Assembly (NCBI RefSeq): GCF_022761125.1
Contig: NZ_JAKWJR010000013.1
Span: forward strand, 62,001 to 126,000
DNA from: Nocardioides sp. SR21
Lineage (GTDB): Bacteria; Actinomycetota; Actinomycetes; Propionibacteriales; Nocardioidaceae
DNA: 64,000 nt
Direction: 5' to 3'
In this document: positions 15,711 to 24,518 of the stretch, in pieces
Numbering within the stretch: position 1 is the stretch's first letter
Layout: the number at the start of each line of letters is the position of its first letter
The notes under the pieces: model-generated
The model's input: the letters and a program-made list of their open reading frames with translations, nothing else
Told to the model about the DNA's origin: nothing
Database searches by the model: none
Program-made: the position numbers and the translations under genes

Positions 15711-16107
15711 GCAGCTGCTCCACCCGGAACACCGAGAGCCAGTGGTCCGGGTCGCCGGTCATCGCGGCGGCGAGCCGCAGGTGCGGCAGCGCCTCGGCGT
15801 ACCGGCTCTGCCGCTCCAGGGCGCGCCCGAGCGCGTGCCGCGACCAGTCGTCGGACGGGTCGTGCTCGACCAGCCAGGTCAGCTCGGTCTCGGCCTTCTG
15901 GAGCTGGGCACGCATCAGGTACGCCCAGGCTCGCAGCGAGCGCAGGCCGGCGTTCTCGGGCTCCTGCTCGAGCGCGGGCTCGAGCACCTCGAGCGCCTCC
16001 TTGGGCGCGCGCCGCTCGAGCAGGTCGAAGGCGGTGCGGTACGCCGACTCCGGGCCGGTCTGGCCCGGGAAGACGATCGGCGGCGGCCGCAGCTCGTCAG
16101 TCATCAT
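15694..16107 (-). CDS. tetratricopeptide-repeat protein
   Basis: A 137-residue soluble protein built almost entirely from about three TPR helical hairpins. Typical phrases are AFDLLERRAPKEALEVLEPA, AWAYLMRAQLQKAETELTWL and HALGRALERQSRYAEALPHL. TPR arrays serve as protein-binding scaffolds and no catalytic motif is present. Two ATGs are adjacent: 16107 overlaps the upstream stop as ATGA, while 16104 has the better spacing from GGAGG, so the start is uncertain by one codon. It is translationally coupled to the acetyltransferase gene; a partner role is unproven. Confidence 0.85.
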   Translation of the reverse strand: MMTDELRPPPIVFPGQTGPESAYRTAFDLLERRAPKEALEVLEPALEQEPENAGLRSLRAWAYLMRAQLQKAETELTWLVEHDPSDDWSRHALGRALERQSRYAEALPHLRLAAAMTGDPDHWLSVFRVEQLLSPPE

Positions 16108-16643
16108 GCCTCCAAGGATTCGTCGTGCAGGATCCGCTGGAACAGCCGATGGTCCCGCCACATTCCACGGATGTAGAGGAACCGCTCCGCGACCCCGATC
16201 TCGGTGAACCCGGCTCTCCTCAGCACGGCCTGCGACCCGTGGTTGTCCAGCAGCGTCCCGGCCTCGATCCGGTGCAGTCCCATCTCCCCCGCCCGCTCTG
16301 CGGCGTACTCCGTCATCGCCTTCGCCAGCCCGCGTCCCTGGTGGTCCACGTCGACCCAGTAGCTCAGCACCGCGCTCTGCAGCGGCCCGCGCACGACGTT
16401 CACCAGCGCCACCCGCCCGACGATCGACCCGTCGTGGACGACGACGTACGAGAACCGTTTGCCCTCCCCCGCGTCCGCCACCTGCCGCCCGACGTCCTCC
16501 GCCTGCGCGTCGTCGGTGTCCCACCCCTCCGGCCGGTCGGGATCCGTCGGCGCCAGGTGCTCGCGGTTGCGGCGGTACGCCGCCGCCATCAGCGGCCCGT
16601 CGCCCGCTGCCAGCGGCCGGATCTCGTAGCCCTCGGGAAGCAT
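16104..16643 (-). CDS. GNAT N-acetyltransferase (RimJ/RimL-like)
   Basis: A 179-residue acetyltransferase of the RimJ/RimL type, which acetylates N-terminal or small-molecule amines with acetyl-CoA. The acetyl-CoA loop is DHQGRGLAKAM (motif A, Q/R-x-x-G-x-G/A), preceded by LSYWVDV, and the family's C-terminal TLLDNHGSQAVLRRAGFTE is present. The ATG at 16643 follows a poor ribosome site. The gene is divergent from rnpB, with their starts about 37 bases apart. The coupled TPR gene downstream could encode a partner, though this is a guess. Confidence 0.87.
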   Translation of the reverse strand: MLPEGYEIRPLAAGDGPLMAAAYRRNREHLAPTDPDRPEGWDTDDAQAEDVGRQVADAGEGKRFSYVVVHDGSIVGRVALVNVVRGPLQSAVLSYWVDVDHQGRGLAKAMTEYAAERAGEMGLHRIEAGTLLDNHGSQAVLRRAGFTEIGVAERFLYIRGMWRDHRLFQRILHDESLEA

Positions 16644-16667
16644 GCACACACCGTAAGCCGCAGCCTC

Positions 16668-16673
16668 TATCCT
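16668..16673 (+). promoter_or_regulatory. candidate -10 box of rnpB
   Basis: TATCCT ends seven bases before the 5' strand of RNase P helix P1, placing transcription initiation at about 16680. No clear -35 element was identified. Confidence 0.45.
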
Positions 16674-16680
16674 TGCTCTC

Positions 16681-17065
16681 GCGGATGGGCTGGCCGGGCG
16701 ACCGCGTGGAGGCAACTCCCCGAGGAAGGTCCGGGCTCCACAGGGCAAGGTGGTGGGTAACACCCACCCGGGGTGACCCGCGGGACAGTGCCACAGAGAA
16801 CAAACCGCCACCGGGCTCGCCCGGCGGTAAGGGTGAAACGGTGGTGTAAGAGACCACCAGCGACCGAGGTGACTCGGCCGGATCGGTAAACCCCACCTGG
16901 AGCAAGATCAAGAAGTCCCGTGCTTGCACGGGATGCGCGTACGTTCGAGGGCGGCCCGCCCGAGTGCGCGGGTAGATCGCTGGAGGGTGTCGGCAACGGC
17001 ACTCGTAGATGGATGGTCGCCACGCTTCGGCGTACAGAACCCGGCCTACAGGCCAGTCCGTCCGC
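16681..17065 (+). ncRNA. rnpB: RNase P RNA (type A)
   Basis: The catalytic RNA of RNase P, which trims tRNA 5' ends. The terminal helix P1 forms between 16681-16695 (GCGGATGGGCTGGCC) and 17051-17065 (GGCCAGTCCGTCCGC), with two G-U pairs. The conserved core is seen in GAGGAAGGTCCGGGCTCC followed by ACAGGGCA near 16725, ACAGAGAACAAACCGCC near 16795, GGTGAAACGGTGGTGTAAGAG and the 3' core strand GGATGGTCGCC near 17010. The length of about 385 bases fits actinobacterial type A RNAs. The ends are fixed by P1 pairing and could differ by a few bases. Confidence 0.95.
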
Positions 17066-17151
17066 ACCCAGGGTCCAGGTTTTGGGGCCTGTCGGAGTGA
17101 CGCCCGTCTCGCTATGGTGTTTCCACCTCGGGGCCCCCTAGTGACAGACGG

Positions 17152-20100
17152 ATGGTCGTCGCCATGGCCGATTTCTCCCGCGTCCGATGGCTCCTCGGAG
17201 CCTTGACCCTCCTCCTGGTGAGCTCGGTACTGCGCGCCGCACCTGCGTACGCCGACGACACCTACGAGGTGGACCTGTCCGGGATGCCTCCCCTGGTCAT
17301 CAACTACGGCCCGGGCGACAGCTCCACGCCGATCAACGTCGAGCTCCCGGGTACCGGTGCCGGGCAGCAGCAGGCTGCGTCGCAGTGCACCGCGATCCCC
17401 GGCATCCCCGGCAACACGCTCTGCCTGGGTGGCCCCACCGACGGCCCGCAGACCCCCATCGAGGTCACCGGAGCCAGCGACTCGGCGCCGGTGGTGAAGG
17501 CCGGCGAGGAGGCGGCCAGCGCGCTCGGGTGGATGGTCGCGGAGGCGGTCGAGTACATCAGGGTGACCTACGACCTGCCCAGCGACGAGCGGATCCTCCG
17601 CTACGCGCGGCCCCAGGTCCGGGCGTACATGCTGAACCGGCTCCTCGACATCATGGACCGGAAGGTCTACGGCGTCGAGCTGACCGAGGACGAGCAGCGC
17701 GCGCTCGACTTCGTGGAGAACGAGTACGGCCTGGACGACCGCGTCCAGGCGCAGGCGGCGTACGACGAGTACAAGGCCTTCGAGGGGGTGGGTGGCTGCG
17801 GCTACCGGCCGCCGCTGCCGCCGGCGGGGACCCCGCTCAAGGCGCTGCCGCTGCCGAAGGCGGTCAAGGACGCGTGCGACAACGCCCAGTCGTCGCTCGC
17901 CGCCCAGTTCGCCTTCGCACCGCCGATCCCCTCGGTCGACGACTTCACGACCTGGGGTGCCTACGCGAAGGGGCACGACCTCGGGCTCGACGCCTACGCC
18001 AAGGACGCCGTGCGGAAGAACGCCGCGGACGCCGCGGTCGCCGCGACGGTCGGCGCCGGGATCGGCCTGGCGATCGGGGCCGCGGCCGCCGTCGGCGCTC
18101 TCGTGGGCGCCTCGGCGTCCCTCTCCGCCCTCGTGGTGTTCGTCATCGGCAGCCAGGCGCTCTTCGCCTCGAGCGTGGGCTCGGCGGGCGCCGTCGTCAC
18201 CACGCTCGGCTCGGCGACCACCGTCGGCGCGGGAGCCGCGGCCGGCCCGGTGGGGATCATCCTGGTCGCCGCCGTGATCCTCGCGATCAGCATCTGGCAG
18301 GTGGTCCAGCGCGAGTCGGTCGGCGCCGAGCTCAAGAAGCGGGTGGACGAGGCGAAGGGGACCGACCCCCTGGGGCTCAACCCGCTGATCGCGAAGTACT
18401 CCGGCCAGCCGATCCGGAGCGGCTACACGCCGGGGAACGAGCCCGAGTACCGCTCGGCAGAGGCGACCAACAAGCTGCTCGGCAACATCGTCCGCTGGAC
18501 GACCGTCAACCAGCTCGATCAGGCGGTACCCGACTCCACCCGGCTCTGGACCGACAACGAGACCACGTCGGCAGACCGGAGGTTCCTGGTCCGGGTCGGC
18601 ACCGGCCCGGTGCAGGAGAAGAGCAGCATCTCCGTGCCGCAGAAGGGCGGCTACGCCTCGGTCCGCTTCAGCCGCGACTGGATGATCGTCCAGCAGGCGG
18701 GTCAGGAGGAGACGGCCGCCCTGGGCTTCGGCTACCAGGACGTCGACGGCACCGACAAGGTGGCGGCCCGAGCACCGTCGTCGTTGGGCGGCTGGTCCGT
18801 CACCGGCTCCGACAACAAGGGGCTCGTCGGCACCAACGAGGACACGATCAGCTACCTGAACGCCGCCGGCCAGCGGGTGCGGGTGCAGCTGAAGCCGGAG
18901 CCCTACGCGAACCTCTCGGGCCCGCGCCCCAGCGCGGTCGGCCCCCTGATCGCCAACCGGCCGGTGATCCTGCGCCCCAACCCGGTCAACGAGGACGGGA
19001 GCACCATCGACTACGAGGCCTCCCAGGCCGACTTCACCTACGACTGGGCCGTGCAGCGGCTCGACCCCGACACCCAGCAGTGGATCGACGTCCCGACCCC
19101 GGGCGGCGGCTACGGCACCAGCTTCACGCCGACCGTCACCGGTCGGTACCGCGCCGACGTGACGATGACCCAGAAGTCCGACACCTCGGTGAAGAAGTAC
19201 GGCGTCGTCGAGTTCCCGGTCAGCGCCCCGGCGATCGCGACGCCCACCCTCACCCTGATCGACAACGGCTCCAACCGGGCCGAGGTCGACCTGCAGATGA
19301 CCGAGCCCGTCCCCGGCGACGAGATCACGACCACCGTGACCTGGCCCTCCGAGCTCGGCGCGACCGGGCCGGCACCCACCACGACGATCACGCAGACCTG
19401 CGTCCAGACCGATCCCCTGGAGTGCACGACCCCGCGCACCGGCCTGGTGGACAGCCTCGTTCACACGCTCACCCCGGCCACCGACCTGCGCCAGCCGATC
19501 ACGGTGACCAGCACCAACCAGTACGGCGGCAGCTTCACCCAGGAGCTGCGCCTCGACAACCCCGGGCGCCCATCGTTCGAGGCGCCGCCCGACGACGCCA
19601 ACGACACCATGCCCGGGACGGTGACCGTCACCGACCGCACCGCCCAGCTCGAGTTCCCCCTCGTCGACCAGGCGAACTCCGACTACCAGGTGGCCACGCT
19701 GGTCCCGGGCACGGGAGGTGGCCAGGAGTTCGGCCTCGTGGACCCCGCGACCGGGAACACCACCGGCGCGTTCGTGCTGCCCGACTCCGGCAACCTGGTG
19801 GTCTCCACCGACGGCAACGGGTTGTTCGTCAGCGGCCACCCGACCGTCGACAACCTCGGCACCTACGACGTACCGATCGTGGTCTCCCAGACCAACACGA
19901 ACCGCAACCTGATGGTGGTCAGCATCCACGTCGTCCCGTCCACGGAGAACCGCTTCCGAGCCGCGGTGCTGAGCGACGTGGATCCCCTCGACTTCGCGGT
20001 GGACCACCTGCCCACGATGTACCCGGCCGTGCTCGGCGGCCGCACCGAGTGGGGTTGGTACGACGGCAACGTCTGCGTCGGCCTCACCTACCAGGGTGGT

Positions 20101-20847
20101 GGCCCTCCGGATCCGGAGCGCAGGATGTGCGGCCCGATCCCGTTCTTCTACGACGCCGACGGGGTCGAGTCCTTCCCCTACGCCAAGCTCTTCCCGCTGG
20201 GCCTCGAGGACGGGACCTACCGTGCGCGGGCGTGGCTGCCCGACGCCGGACCTCGGGCCGACACCAGTCCGCTGACGACCACGTTCATCCTCACCCAGGA
20301 GGTCGACGTACCCACGCCGCCGGTGACGTCGGCACCCTCGGTCAGCGGAGCCGCCAAGGTCGGAACCACCCTGCGGGCCACCGTGCCGACCTATCCCGCG
20401 TCGGCCAGCACGACCTACCAGTGGCTCCGCGACGGCAAGCCGATCGCCGGCGCCACCAAGGCGACCTACACGCCCGGCGCCGCTGACCGGGGCCACCGGC
20501 TCGGAGTCCGGGCCAGGTCCTCGGCGGCGGACTACCAGGCCACGACCGAGACCTCCACCCGGACCGCCGAGGTCGCGCTCGGGAGCCTGACGAAGACCCC
20601 GACCCCGAAGCTCTCCGGCCGGGCAGACGTCGGGAGGACGCTCACCGCCAAGCCGGGGGCCTGGGACGCCGGCGTCACGTTGAAGTACCGCTGGTTCGCC
20701 GATGACAGGGCGATCAAGGGAGCCACCGGGAAGACGCTGCAGCTGACCCGAGCGCTGAAGGGCGCCCGGATCACCCTCCAGGTCACGGGCAGCAAGCCCG
20801 GGTACGCCGCCGAGACCAGGACGTCGAAGCCGAGCGCCGTCGTCTGA
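17152..20847 (+). CDS. large secreted protein with hydrophobic glycine/alanine core and C-terminal Ig-like repeats
   Basis: A 1231-residue exported protein that I do not recognise as a whole. A signal peptide covers residues 1-34 (RWLLGALTLLLVSSVLRA then AYA-DD). Residues 35-290 are soluble with helical stretches. Residues 295-383 are strongly hydrophobic and rich in Gly and Ala (AAVAATVGAGIGLAIGAAAA, later GIILVAAVILAISIW), giving two or three possible membrane segments. Beta-rich domains follow, and the end holds two Ig-like repeats (from about 1061 and 1146) of the kind found in actinobacterial surface proteins (TYQWLRDGKPIAGATK, LKYRWFADDRAIKGATG). An ATG at 17164 is an alternative start. 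It stands alone after rnpB and ends at a strong hairpin. Confidence 0.85.
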   Translation: MVVAMADFSRVRWLLGALTLLLVSSVLRAAPAYADDTYEVDLSGMPPLVINYGPGDSSTPINVELPGTGAGQQQAASQCTAIPGIPGNTLCLGGPTDGPQTPIEVTGASDSAPVVKAGEEAASALGWMVAEAVEYIRVTYDLPSDERILRYARPQVRAYMLNRLLDIMDRKVYGVELTEDEQRALDFVENEYGLDDRVQAQAAYDEYKAFEGVGGCGYRPPLPPAGTPLKALPLPKAVKDACDNAQSSLAAQFAFAPPIPSVDDFTTWGAYAKGHDLGLDAYAKDAVRKNAADAAVAATVGAGIGLAIGAAAAVGALVGASASLSALVVFVIGSQALFASSVGSAGAVVTTLGSATTVGAGAAAGPVGIILVAAVILAISIWQVVQRESVGAELKKRVDEAKGTDPLGLNPLIAKYSGQPIRSGYTPGNEPEYRSAEATNKLLGNIVRWTTVNQLDQAVPDSTRLWTDNETTSADRRFLVRVGTGPVQEKSSISVPQKGGYASVRFSRDWMIVQQAGQEETAALGFGYQDVDGTDKVAARAPSSLGGWSVTGSDNKGLVGTNEDTISYLNAAGQRVRVQLKPEPYANLSGPRPSAVGPLIANRPVILRPNPVNEDGSTIDYEASQADFTYDWAVQRLDPDTQQWIDVPTPGGGYGTSFTPTVTGRYRADVTMTQKSDTSVKKYGVVEFPVSAPAIATPTLTLIDNGSNRAEVDLQMTEPVPGDEITTTVTWPSELGATGPAPTTTITQTCVQTDPLECTTPRTGLVDSLVHTLTPATDLRQPITVTSTNQYGGSFTQELRLDNPGRPSFEAPPDDANDTMPGTVTVTDRTAQLEFPLVDQANSDYQVATLVPGTGGGQEFGLVDPATGNTTGAFVLPDSGNLVVSTDGNGLFVSGHPTVDNLGTYDVPIVVSQTNTNRNLMVVSIHVVPSTENRFRAAVLSDVDPLDFAVDHLPTMYPAVLGGRTEWGWYDGNVCVGLTYQGGGPPDPERRMCGPIPFFYDADGVESFPYAKLFPLGLEDGTYRARAWLPDAGPRADTSPLTTTFILTQEVDVPTPPVTSAPSVSGAAKVGTTLRATVPTYPASASTTYQWLRDGKPIAGATKATYTPGAADRGHRLGVRARSSAADYQATTETSTRTAEVALGSLTKTPTPKLSGRADVGRTLTAKPGAWDAGVTLKYRWFADDRAIKGATGKTLQLTRALKGARITLQVTGSKPGYAAETRTSKPSAVV

Positions 20848-20864
20848 CCCGCCTCAGCAATGCA

Positions 20865-20912
20865 CTCGACCTCCTGGCTTCAGGATCGATTCCGAGAAGC
20901 CAGGAGGTCGAG
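20865..20912. terminator. bidirectional hairpin terminator between convergent genes
   Basis: Bases 20865-20881 (CTCGACCTCCTGGCTTC) are the exact reverse complement of 20896-20912, with a 14-base loop. It lies 17 bases after the stop of the large secreted protein gene and 15 before the end of the convergent small gene, so it can serve both. Confidence 0.8.
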
Positions 20913-20927
20913 CGGGCGTGGGTCGCG

Positions 20928-21182
20928 TCAGGCGATCTGGGAGAGGCGCCGTTCGTCGGAGGCCACCACCACGGTGAACCTGCTGCGGATCTGCCCGAGC
21001 AGCTCCTCCCGGAACTCGGCCACGAGTGCGTCTCGCGCGGCGCCCTCCTGCCGCGCGATGCGCATCGTGTATCGCTCGATCAGGTCGAGGATCCGGGGGA
21101 TCTCCGCAGCGATCTCCTTGAAGTGACGATCGAGGAGGTCCTCGATGTCCGCGCCGATGAGGACCCGCTGGGTCGGTGCCAT
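20928..21182 (-). CDS. small helical protein of unknown function
   Basis: An 84-residue soluble protein, apparently all helical: ADIEDLLDRHFKEIAAEIPR, LDLIERYTMRIARQEG and ALVAEFREELLGQI. No cysteines, membrane segment or known motif is visible. The ATG at 21182 is supported by a good ribosome site (GAGGAGG six bases upstream). It lies between the large secreted protein (convergent) and the LLM monooxygenase operon (same strand, 107-base gap after the operon's end), so it has its own transcript or reads through from the operon. Confidence 0.72.
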   Translation of the reverse strand: MAPTQRVLIGADIEDLLDRHFKEIAAEIPRILDLIERYTMRIARQEGAARDALVAEFREELLGQIRSRFTVVVASDERRLSQIA

Positions 21183-21289
21183 GGTGGTCCTCCTCGTCTG
21201 CCCGAGATCGTCGTCCGGCGGTGTCGCCACCCTCCTCATCGGCCCCACCAGCGACCGGCTTGAGAGTTCTGCGGACCGGACCAGACAGC

Positions 21290-22414
21290 TCAGCCCTGCG
21301 CCCGCCGGTGTGCGACCTCCTGCCGGACCAGCGGCAGCACGTGCCGGCCGTAGTCGATGGCGTCGTCGAGCGGGTCGTAGCCGCGGATCAGGATGGTGTC
21401 GACTCCGATCTCGACGTAGTCGAGGATCGCCGCGGCCACGGTCTCCGGGTCACCGACCAGCGCGGTCGTGTTGCCGCCGGCCCCGGCCGCGGTGGCGGTC
21501 GGCGTCCACAGCGCCCGGTCGTGCAGGTCGCCCTTGGCCGCGGCGGCGAGCAGCCGCTGCGAGCCGGTGTTCTCCGGCTGTGCGCCCTTCGCGTCGAACT
21601 TGTGATCCTGGAGGAACGCCCGGCCCGGGCCGCCCTTGATCCGGTCGAGGATGCCGTACGCCCGCTCCCACGCCAGCTCGCGCGTCGCGGCGACGATCGG
21701 GCGGAACGACACCGAGATCCGCGGTGCCGGCCGGCCGGCCGCCGCCGCGGCCGCGCGCACCGACGCGATCTGCTCCGCGGTCGGCGCCAGCGGCTCGCCC
21801 CAGAGCATGAACGTGTCGGCGTGCGCGCCGCCCACGCGGTACGCCGCCTCCGACGAGCCGCCGAAGAACAGCTCGAGGTGCCGGTCGGCGTACGGCAGCA
21901 CGCCTCCGGCGTAGTCCTCGAACGTGTAGTGCCGGCCGTCGAACGAGAACGGCTCGGTCGACGTCCACGCCCGGCGCAGGATCGTGAGGTACTCGTCGGT
22001 GCGGTCGTAGCGCTCGTCATGGCCCAGGTAGTCGCCGTCGCGACGCTGCTCGACGTCGCTGCCGCCGGTGATGATGTGGACGGCGATCCGACCCTGCGCG
22101 AACTGGTCCATGGTCGCGAACGTGCGCGCGGCCAGCGTCGGCGCGACGAAGCCCGGCCGGTGCGCGACCAGCAGGCCGAGCCGTTCGGTGTTCGCGGCGA
22201 CGTGCGCGGCCACCTGGGTGCCCTCGGGCCAGCTCGACCCGTAGCCGATCAGGATCCGGTCGAAGCCGGCGTCCTCGTGGGCGCGGGCGAAGCGGCGCGT
22301 GTACTCCGCGTCGATCGCCGGACCCGAGCCGGGCCGGCTCTCCGACGCGTCACGGGTGCCGATCATCCCGAGCAGCTCGACGGTGCGGGTGCTGCTTTCG
22401 ACGGTGGCGGTCAT
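21290..22414 (-). CDS. LLM-class flavin monooxygenase (alkanesulfonate monooxygenase-like), copy 1
   Basis: A 374-residue FMN-dependent luciferase-like monooxygenase related to SsuD/SfnG enzymes that cleave C-S bonds of sulfonates or sulfones with reduced flavin and oxygen. Family landmarks are AIDAEYTRRFARAHEDAGFD, LGLLVAHRPGFVAPTLAAR, IAVHIITGGSDVEQRRDGD (phosphate and flavin binding) and FFGGSSEAAYRVG. It is the last gene of the minus-strand operon; its ATG overlaps the stop of the sister monooxygenase as ATGA. No flavin reductase gene is seen nearby, so reduced flavin must come from elsewhere. Confidence 0.9.
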   Translation of the reverse strand: MTATVESSTRTVELLGMIGTRDASESRPGSGPAIDAEYTRRFARAHEDAGFDRILIGYGSSWPEGTQVAAHVAANTERLGLLVAHRPGFVAPTLAARTFATMDQFAQGRIAVHIITGGSDVEQRRDGDYLGHDERYDRTDEYLTILRRAWTSTEPFSFDGRHYTFEDYAGGVLPYADRHLELFFGGSSEAAYRVGGAHADTFMLWGEPLAPTAEQIASVRAAAAAAGRPAPRISVSFRPIVAATRELAWERAYGILDRIKGGPGRAFLQDHKFDAKGAQPENTGSQRLLAAAAKGDLHDRALWTPTATAAGAGGNTTALVGDPETVAAAILDYVEIGVDTILIRGYDPLDDAIDYGRHVLPLVRQEVAHRRAQG

Positions 22415-23496
22415 GCCGACACCAGCTCGGGCGTACGGCGGGCGACGCCCTCGCGGACCAGGTCGATGACCCGGCGGTAGGCGCGAGCGTCGTCGAGCGG
22501 GTCGAAGCCGCGGATGAGCAGGGTGGTGACGCCGAGGTCGGTGTAGTCGAGCAGCGACTCGGCGACCTGCTCGTAGCTGCCCACCAGCGCCGTCGAGTTC
22601 CCGGCCGCGCCGGTCGCCTTCGCGACCGCGGTCCACAGCCGCTTGTCGTGCACGTCGCCCTTGGCGGCCGCGTCCAGCAGCCGCTGCGAGCCGTGCTGCT
22701 CGGAGTGGTCGAGCTTCTTGAACACGGAGTTCGCCTGGTTCACCCGCTCCTGGGTCTTCTCGAGGATCTCCTCGGCACGCTTCCACGCCGCCTCCTCGGT
22801 GTCCGCCACGATCGGCCGGAGGCTGACGCTGAACCGCGTCTTCCTCCCGTACGGCGCGGCCGCCGCGCGGACCTGCTCGATCCGCTCGCGGATGCCGTCG
22901 AGCGGCTCGCCCCAGAACGCGTAGACGTCCGCGTGCTTGCCGCCGACGCGGACGGCGTCCTCGGACGCGCCGCCGAAGTAGATCGGGATCCGGCCGCCGG
23001 GTCGCACCGACGACCAGCCCTGCTCGACCCGGTAGAACTCCCCGTCGTGGTCGAACGGCGCCTCGGAGTCCCACTCCTTGCGCAGCACGGTGAGGAAGTC
23101 GTCGGTGCGGGCGTAGCGCGTGACCTTGTCGGTGAAGTCACCGTCGCGGCGCTGGTCCGCGTCGTCACCACCGGTGATCACGTGCAGGGCGACGCGGTCG
23201 GGGTGGAACGCGTCGAGGGTCGCGAACGCACGGGCGGCCAGCGTGGGTGCGAGGAAGCCGGGCCGGTGCGCGAGGAGCACCCCGAGCCGCGAGGTCGCGT
23301 TCAGCACCTGGTCGGCGATCACGAAGCCGTCGGGGCTGGCCGACGAGTGCGCGATCAGCACGCGGTCGAACCCGGACCCCTCGTGGGCCGCGGCGACCGT
23401 CTGCAGGTACTCCCGGTCGACGGCCGGCCCGGTGCCGGCCCCGGTCGTCTCGGAGAACTCCTGGGTGGCGGCGAAGCCGATGAACTCGATGGTCAT
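22411..23496 (-). CDS. LLM-class flavin monooxygenase (alkanesulfonate monooxygenase-like), copy 2
   Basis: A 361-residue sister of the downstream monooxygenase, with the same blocks: PAVDREYLQTVAAAHEGSGF, LGVLLAHRPGFLAPTLAAR, VALHVITGGDDADQRRDGD and IYFGGASEDAVRVG. The pair look like an old tandem duplication that has diverged well beyond half identity, and may oxidise related substrates or form a hetero-oligomer. The ATG overlaps the stop of the ATP-binding gene as ATGA, and its own stop overlaps copy 1 in the same way. This ties both enzymes to the importer. Confidence 0.9.
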   Translation of the reverse strand: MTIEFIGFAATQEFSETTGAGTGPAVDREYLQTVAAAHEGSGFDRVLIAHSSASPDGFVIADQVLNATSRLGVLLAHRPGFLAPTLAARAFATLDAFHPDRVALHVITGGDDADQRRDGDFTDKVTRYARTDDFLTVLRKEWDSEAPFDHDGEFYRVEQGWSSVRPGGRIPIYFGGASEDAVRVGGKHADVYAFWGEPLDGIRERIEQVRAAAAPYGRKTRFSVSLRPIVADTEEAAWKRAEEILEKTQERVNQANSVFKKLDHSEQHGSQRLLDAAAKGDVHDKRLWTAVAKATGAAGNSTALVGSYEQVAESLLDYTDLGVTTLLIRGFDPLDDARAYRRVIDLVREGVARRTPELVSA

Positions 23497-24518
23497 GACA
23501 GTGCTTCCTTCTGGGGGTCGGTCTCGGGGTTGAGGGAACGTCGCCAGCTGTCGGCGGCGTGGCAGGCTGCGAAACGGTCGGTGCCGGCGACCGGCACCAG
23601 GGGCGGCTGCTCGGCGCAGGCGTCGTGGGCGAACCGGCAGCGGGCCGCGAACACGCACGCGCCCTCGGCCGGTGTACGCGCCTCGGTGACCGGGACCCGC
23701 AGCTCCAGGGGCGAGAGCCGGTCGTCGTGCTCGACGCTCGGTGCGGACGAGGCGAGCAGCGCGGTGTACGGGTGCACCGGCTTCTCGAGCACGTCGGAGA
23801 TGGGGCCGTGCTCGACGAGCCGGCCCCGGTAGAACACCGCGACCCGGTCGGCGACGCCCGCCAGCGAGCTCAGGTCGTGGGCGATGATCACCACCGCCAG
23901 CCCGAGCTCGGTGCGCAGCCGGTCGAGGAGCCGCAGCACCAGGTTGCGGTTCGAGACGTCGAGCGCGCTGACCGGCTCGTCGCAGAACAGCAGCCGCGGC
24001 CGGGTCACGATCGACCGAGCGAGCGACACCCGCTGCCGCTGCCCGCCCGAGAGCTGGCGCGGGTAGCGGTCGCGGAACGAGTCGGCGTCCAGGCCGACCA
24101 GGCCGAGCGCCTCGTCCACCCGCTCCCGGCGTTCGGCCCGCGTCAGGTCACCGACGACGTCGAGCGGCTCGGCCACCAGCTCGCCGACCGACAGGTCGGT
24201 GTCGAGCGAGCGCAGCGGGTCCTGGAACGCGAGCTGCACCTGCCCGCTGCGGCGGAACTGCCGCAGCGCCTTGCCGCGCAGCGCGCCCAGGTCCGTGCCG
24301 TCGAAGTCGATCCGTCCCGCGGCCGGCTTGACCAGACCGACCGTGGCACGGGCCAGCGTGGTCTTGCCCGACCCCGTCTCGCCGACGATGCCGATGATCT
24401 CGCCGGGCCGGATGTCGAGGTCGACCCCGGCCAGCGCGGCACCGGTGCCGATCGAGCCCGACCGCCGCGGCGGCGCGTACGTCACGGTCAGGTCGGAGAC
24501 CGTCAGCAGCGCGCTCAC
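23493..24518 (-). CDS. ABC transporter ATP-binding protein, DppF/OppF type
   Basis: The second ATPase of a peptide/nickel-type ABC importer, 341 residues. Walker A is GETGSGKTT, the Q-loop lies in QVQLAFQDP, the signature is LSGGQRQR, and Walker B is RLLFCDEP followed by the HDLS histidine switch. The C-terminal oligopeptide-transporter domain carries ACVFAARCRFAHDAC, a four-cysteine cluster usual in DppD/DppF proteins. The GTG start overlaps the partner ATPase stop as GTGA. Import of small organic substrates, not necessarily peptides, is expected. Confidence 0.93.
   Translation of the reverse strand: MSALLTVSDLTVTYAPPRRSGSIGTGAALAGVDLDIRPGEIIGIVGETGSGKTTLARATVGLVKPAAGRIDFDGTDLGALRGKALRQFRRSGQVQLAFQDPLRSLDTDLSVGELVAEPLDVVGDLTRAERRERVDEALGLVGLDADSFRDRYPRQLSGGQRQRVSLARSIVTRPRLLFCDEPVSALDVSNRNLVLRLLDRLRTELGLAVVIIAHDLSSLAGVADRVAVFYRGRLVEHGPISDVLEKPVHPYTALLASSAPSVEHDDRLSPLELRVPVTEARTPAEGACVFAARCRFAHDACAEQPPLVPVAGTDRFAACHAADSWRRSLNPETDPQKEALS

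Noticed and set aside
15694..20496. A 1600-codon open frame on the minus strand covering the TPR gene, rnpB and the antisense of the large secreted protein
   Set aside because: Only its last 137 codons are a real gene. The rest is rich in Arg, Gly and Ala, crosses the RNase P RNA and lies antisense to a clearly protein-like frame. Such frames are expected in 70% GC DNA.
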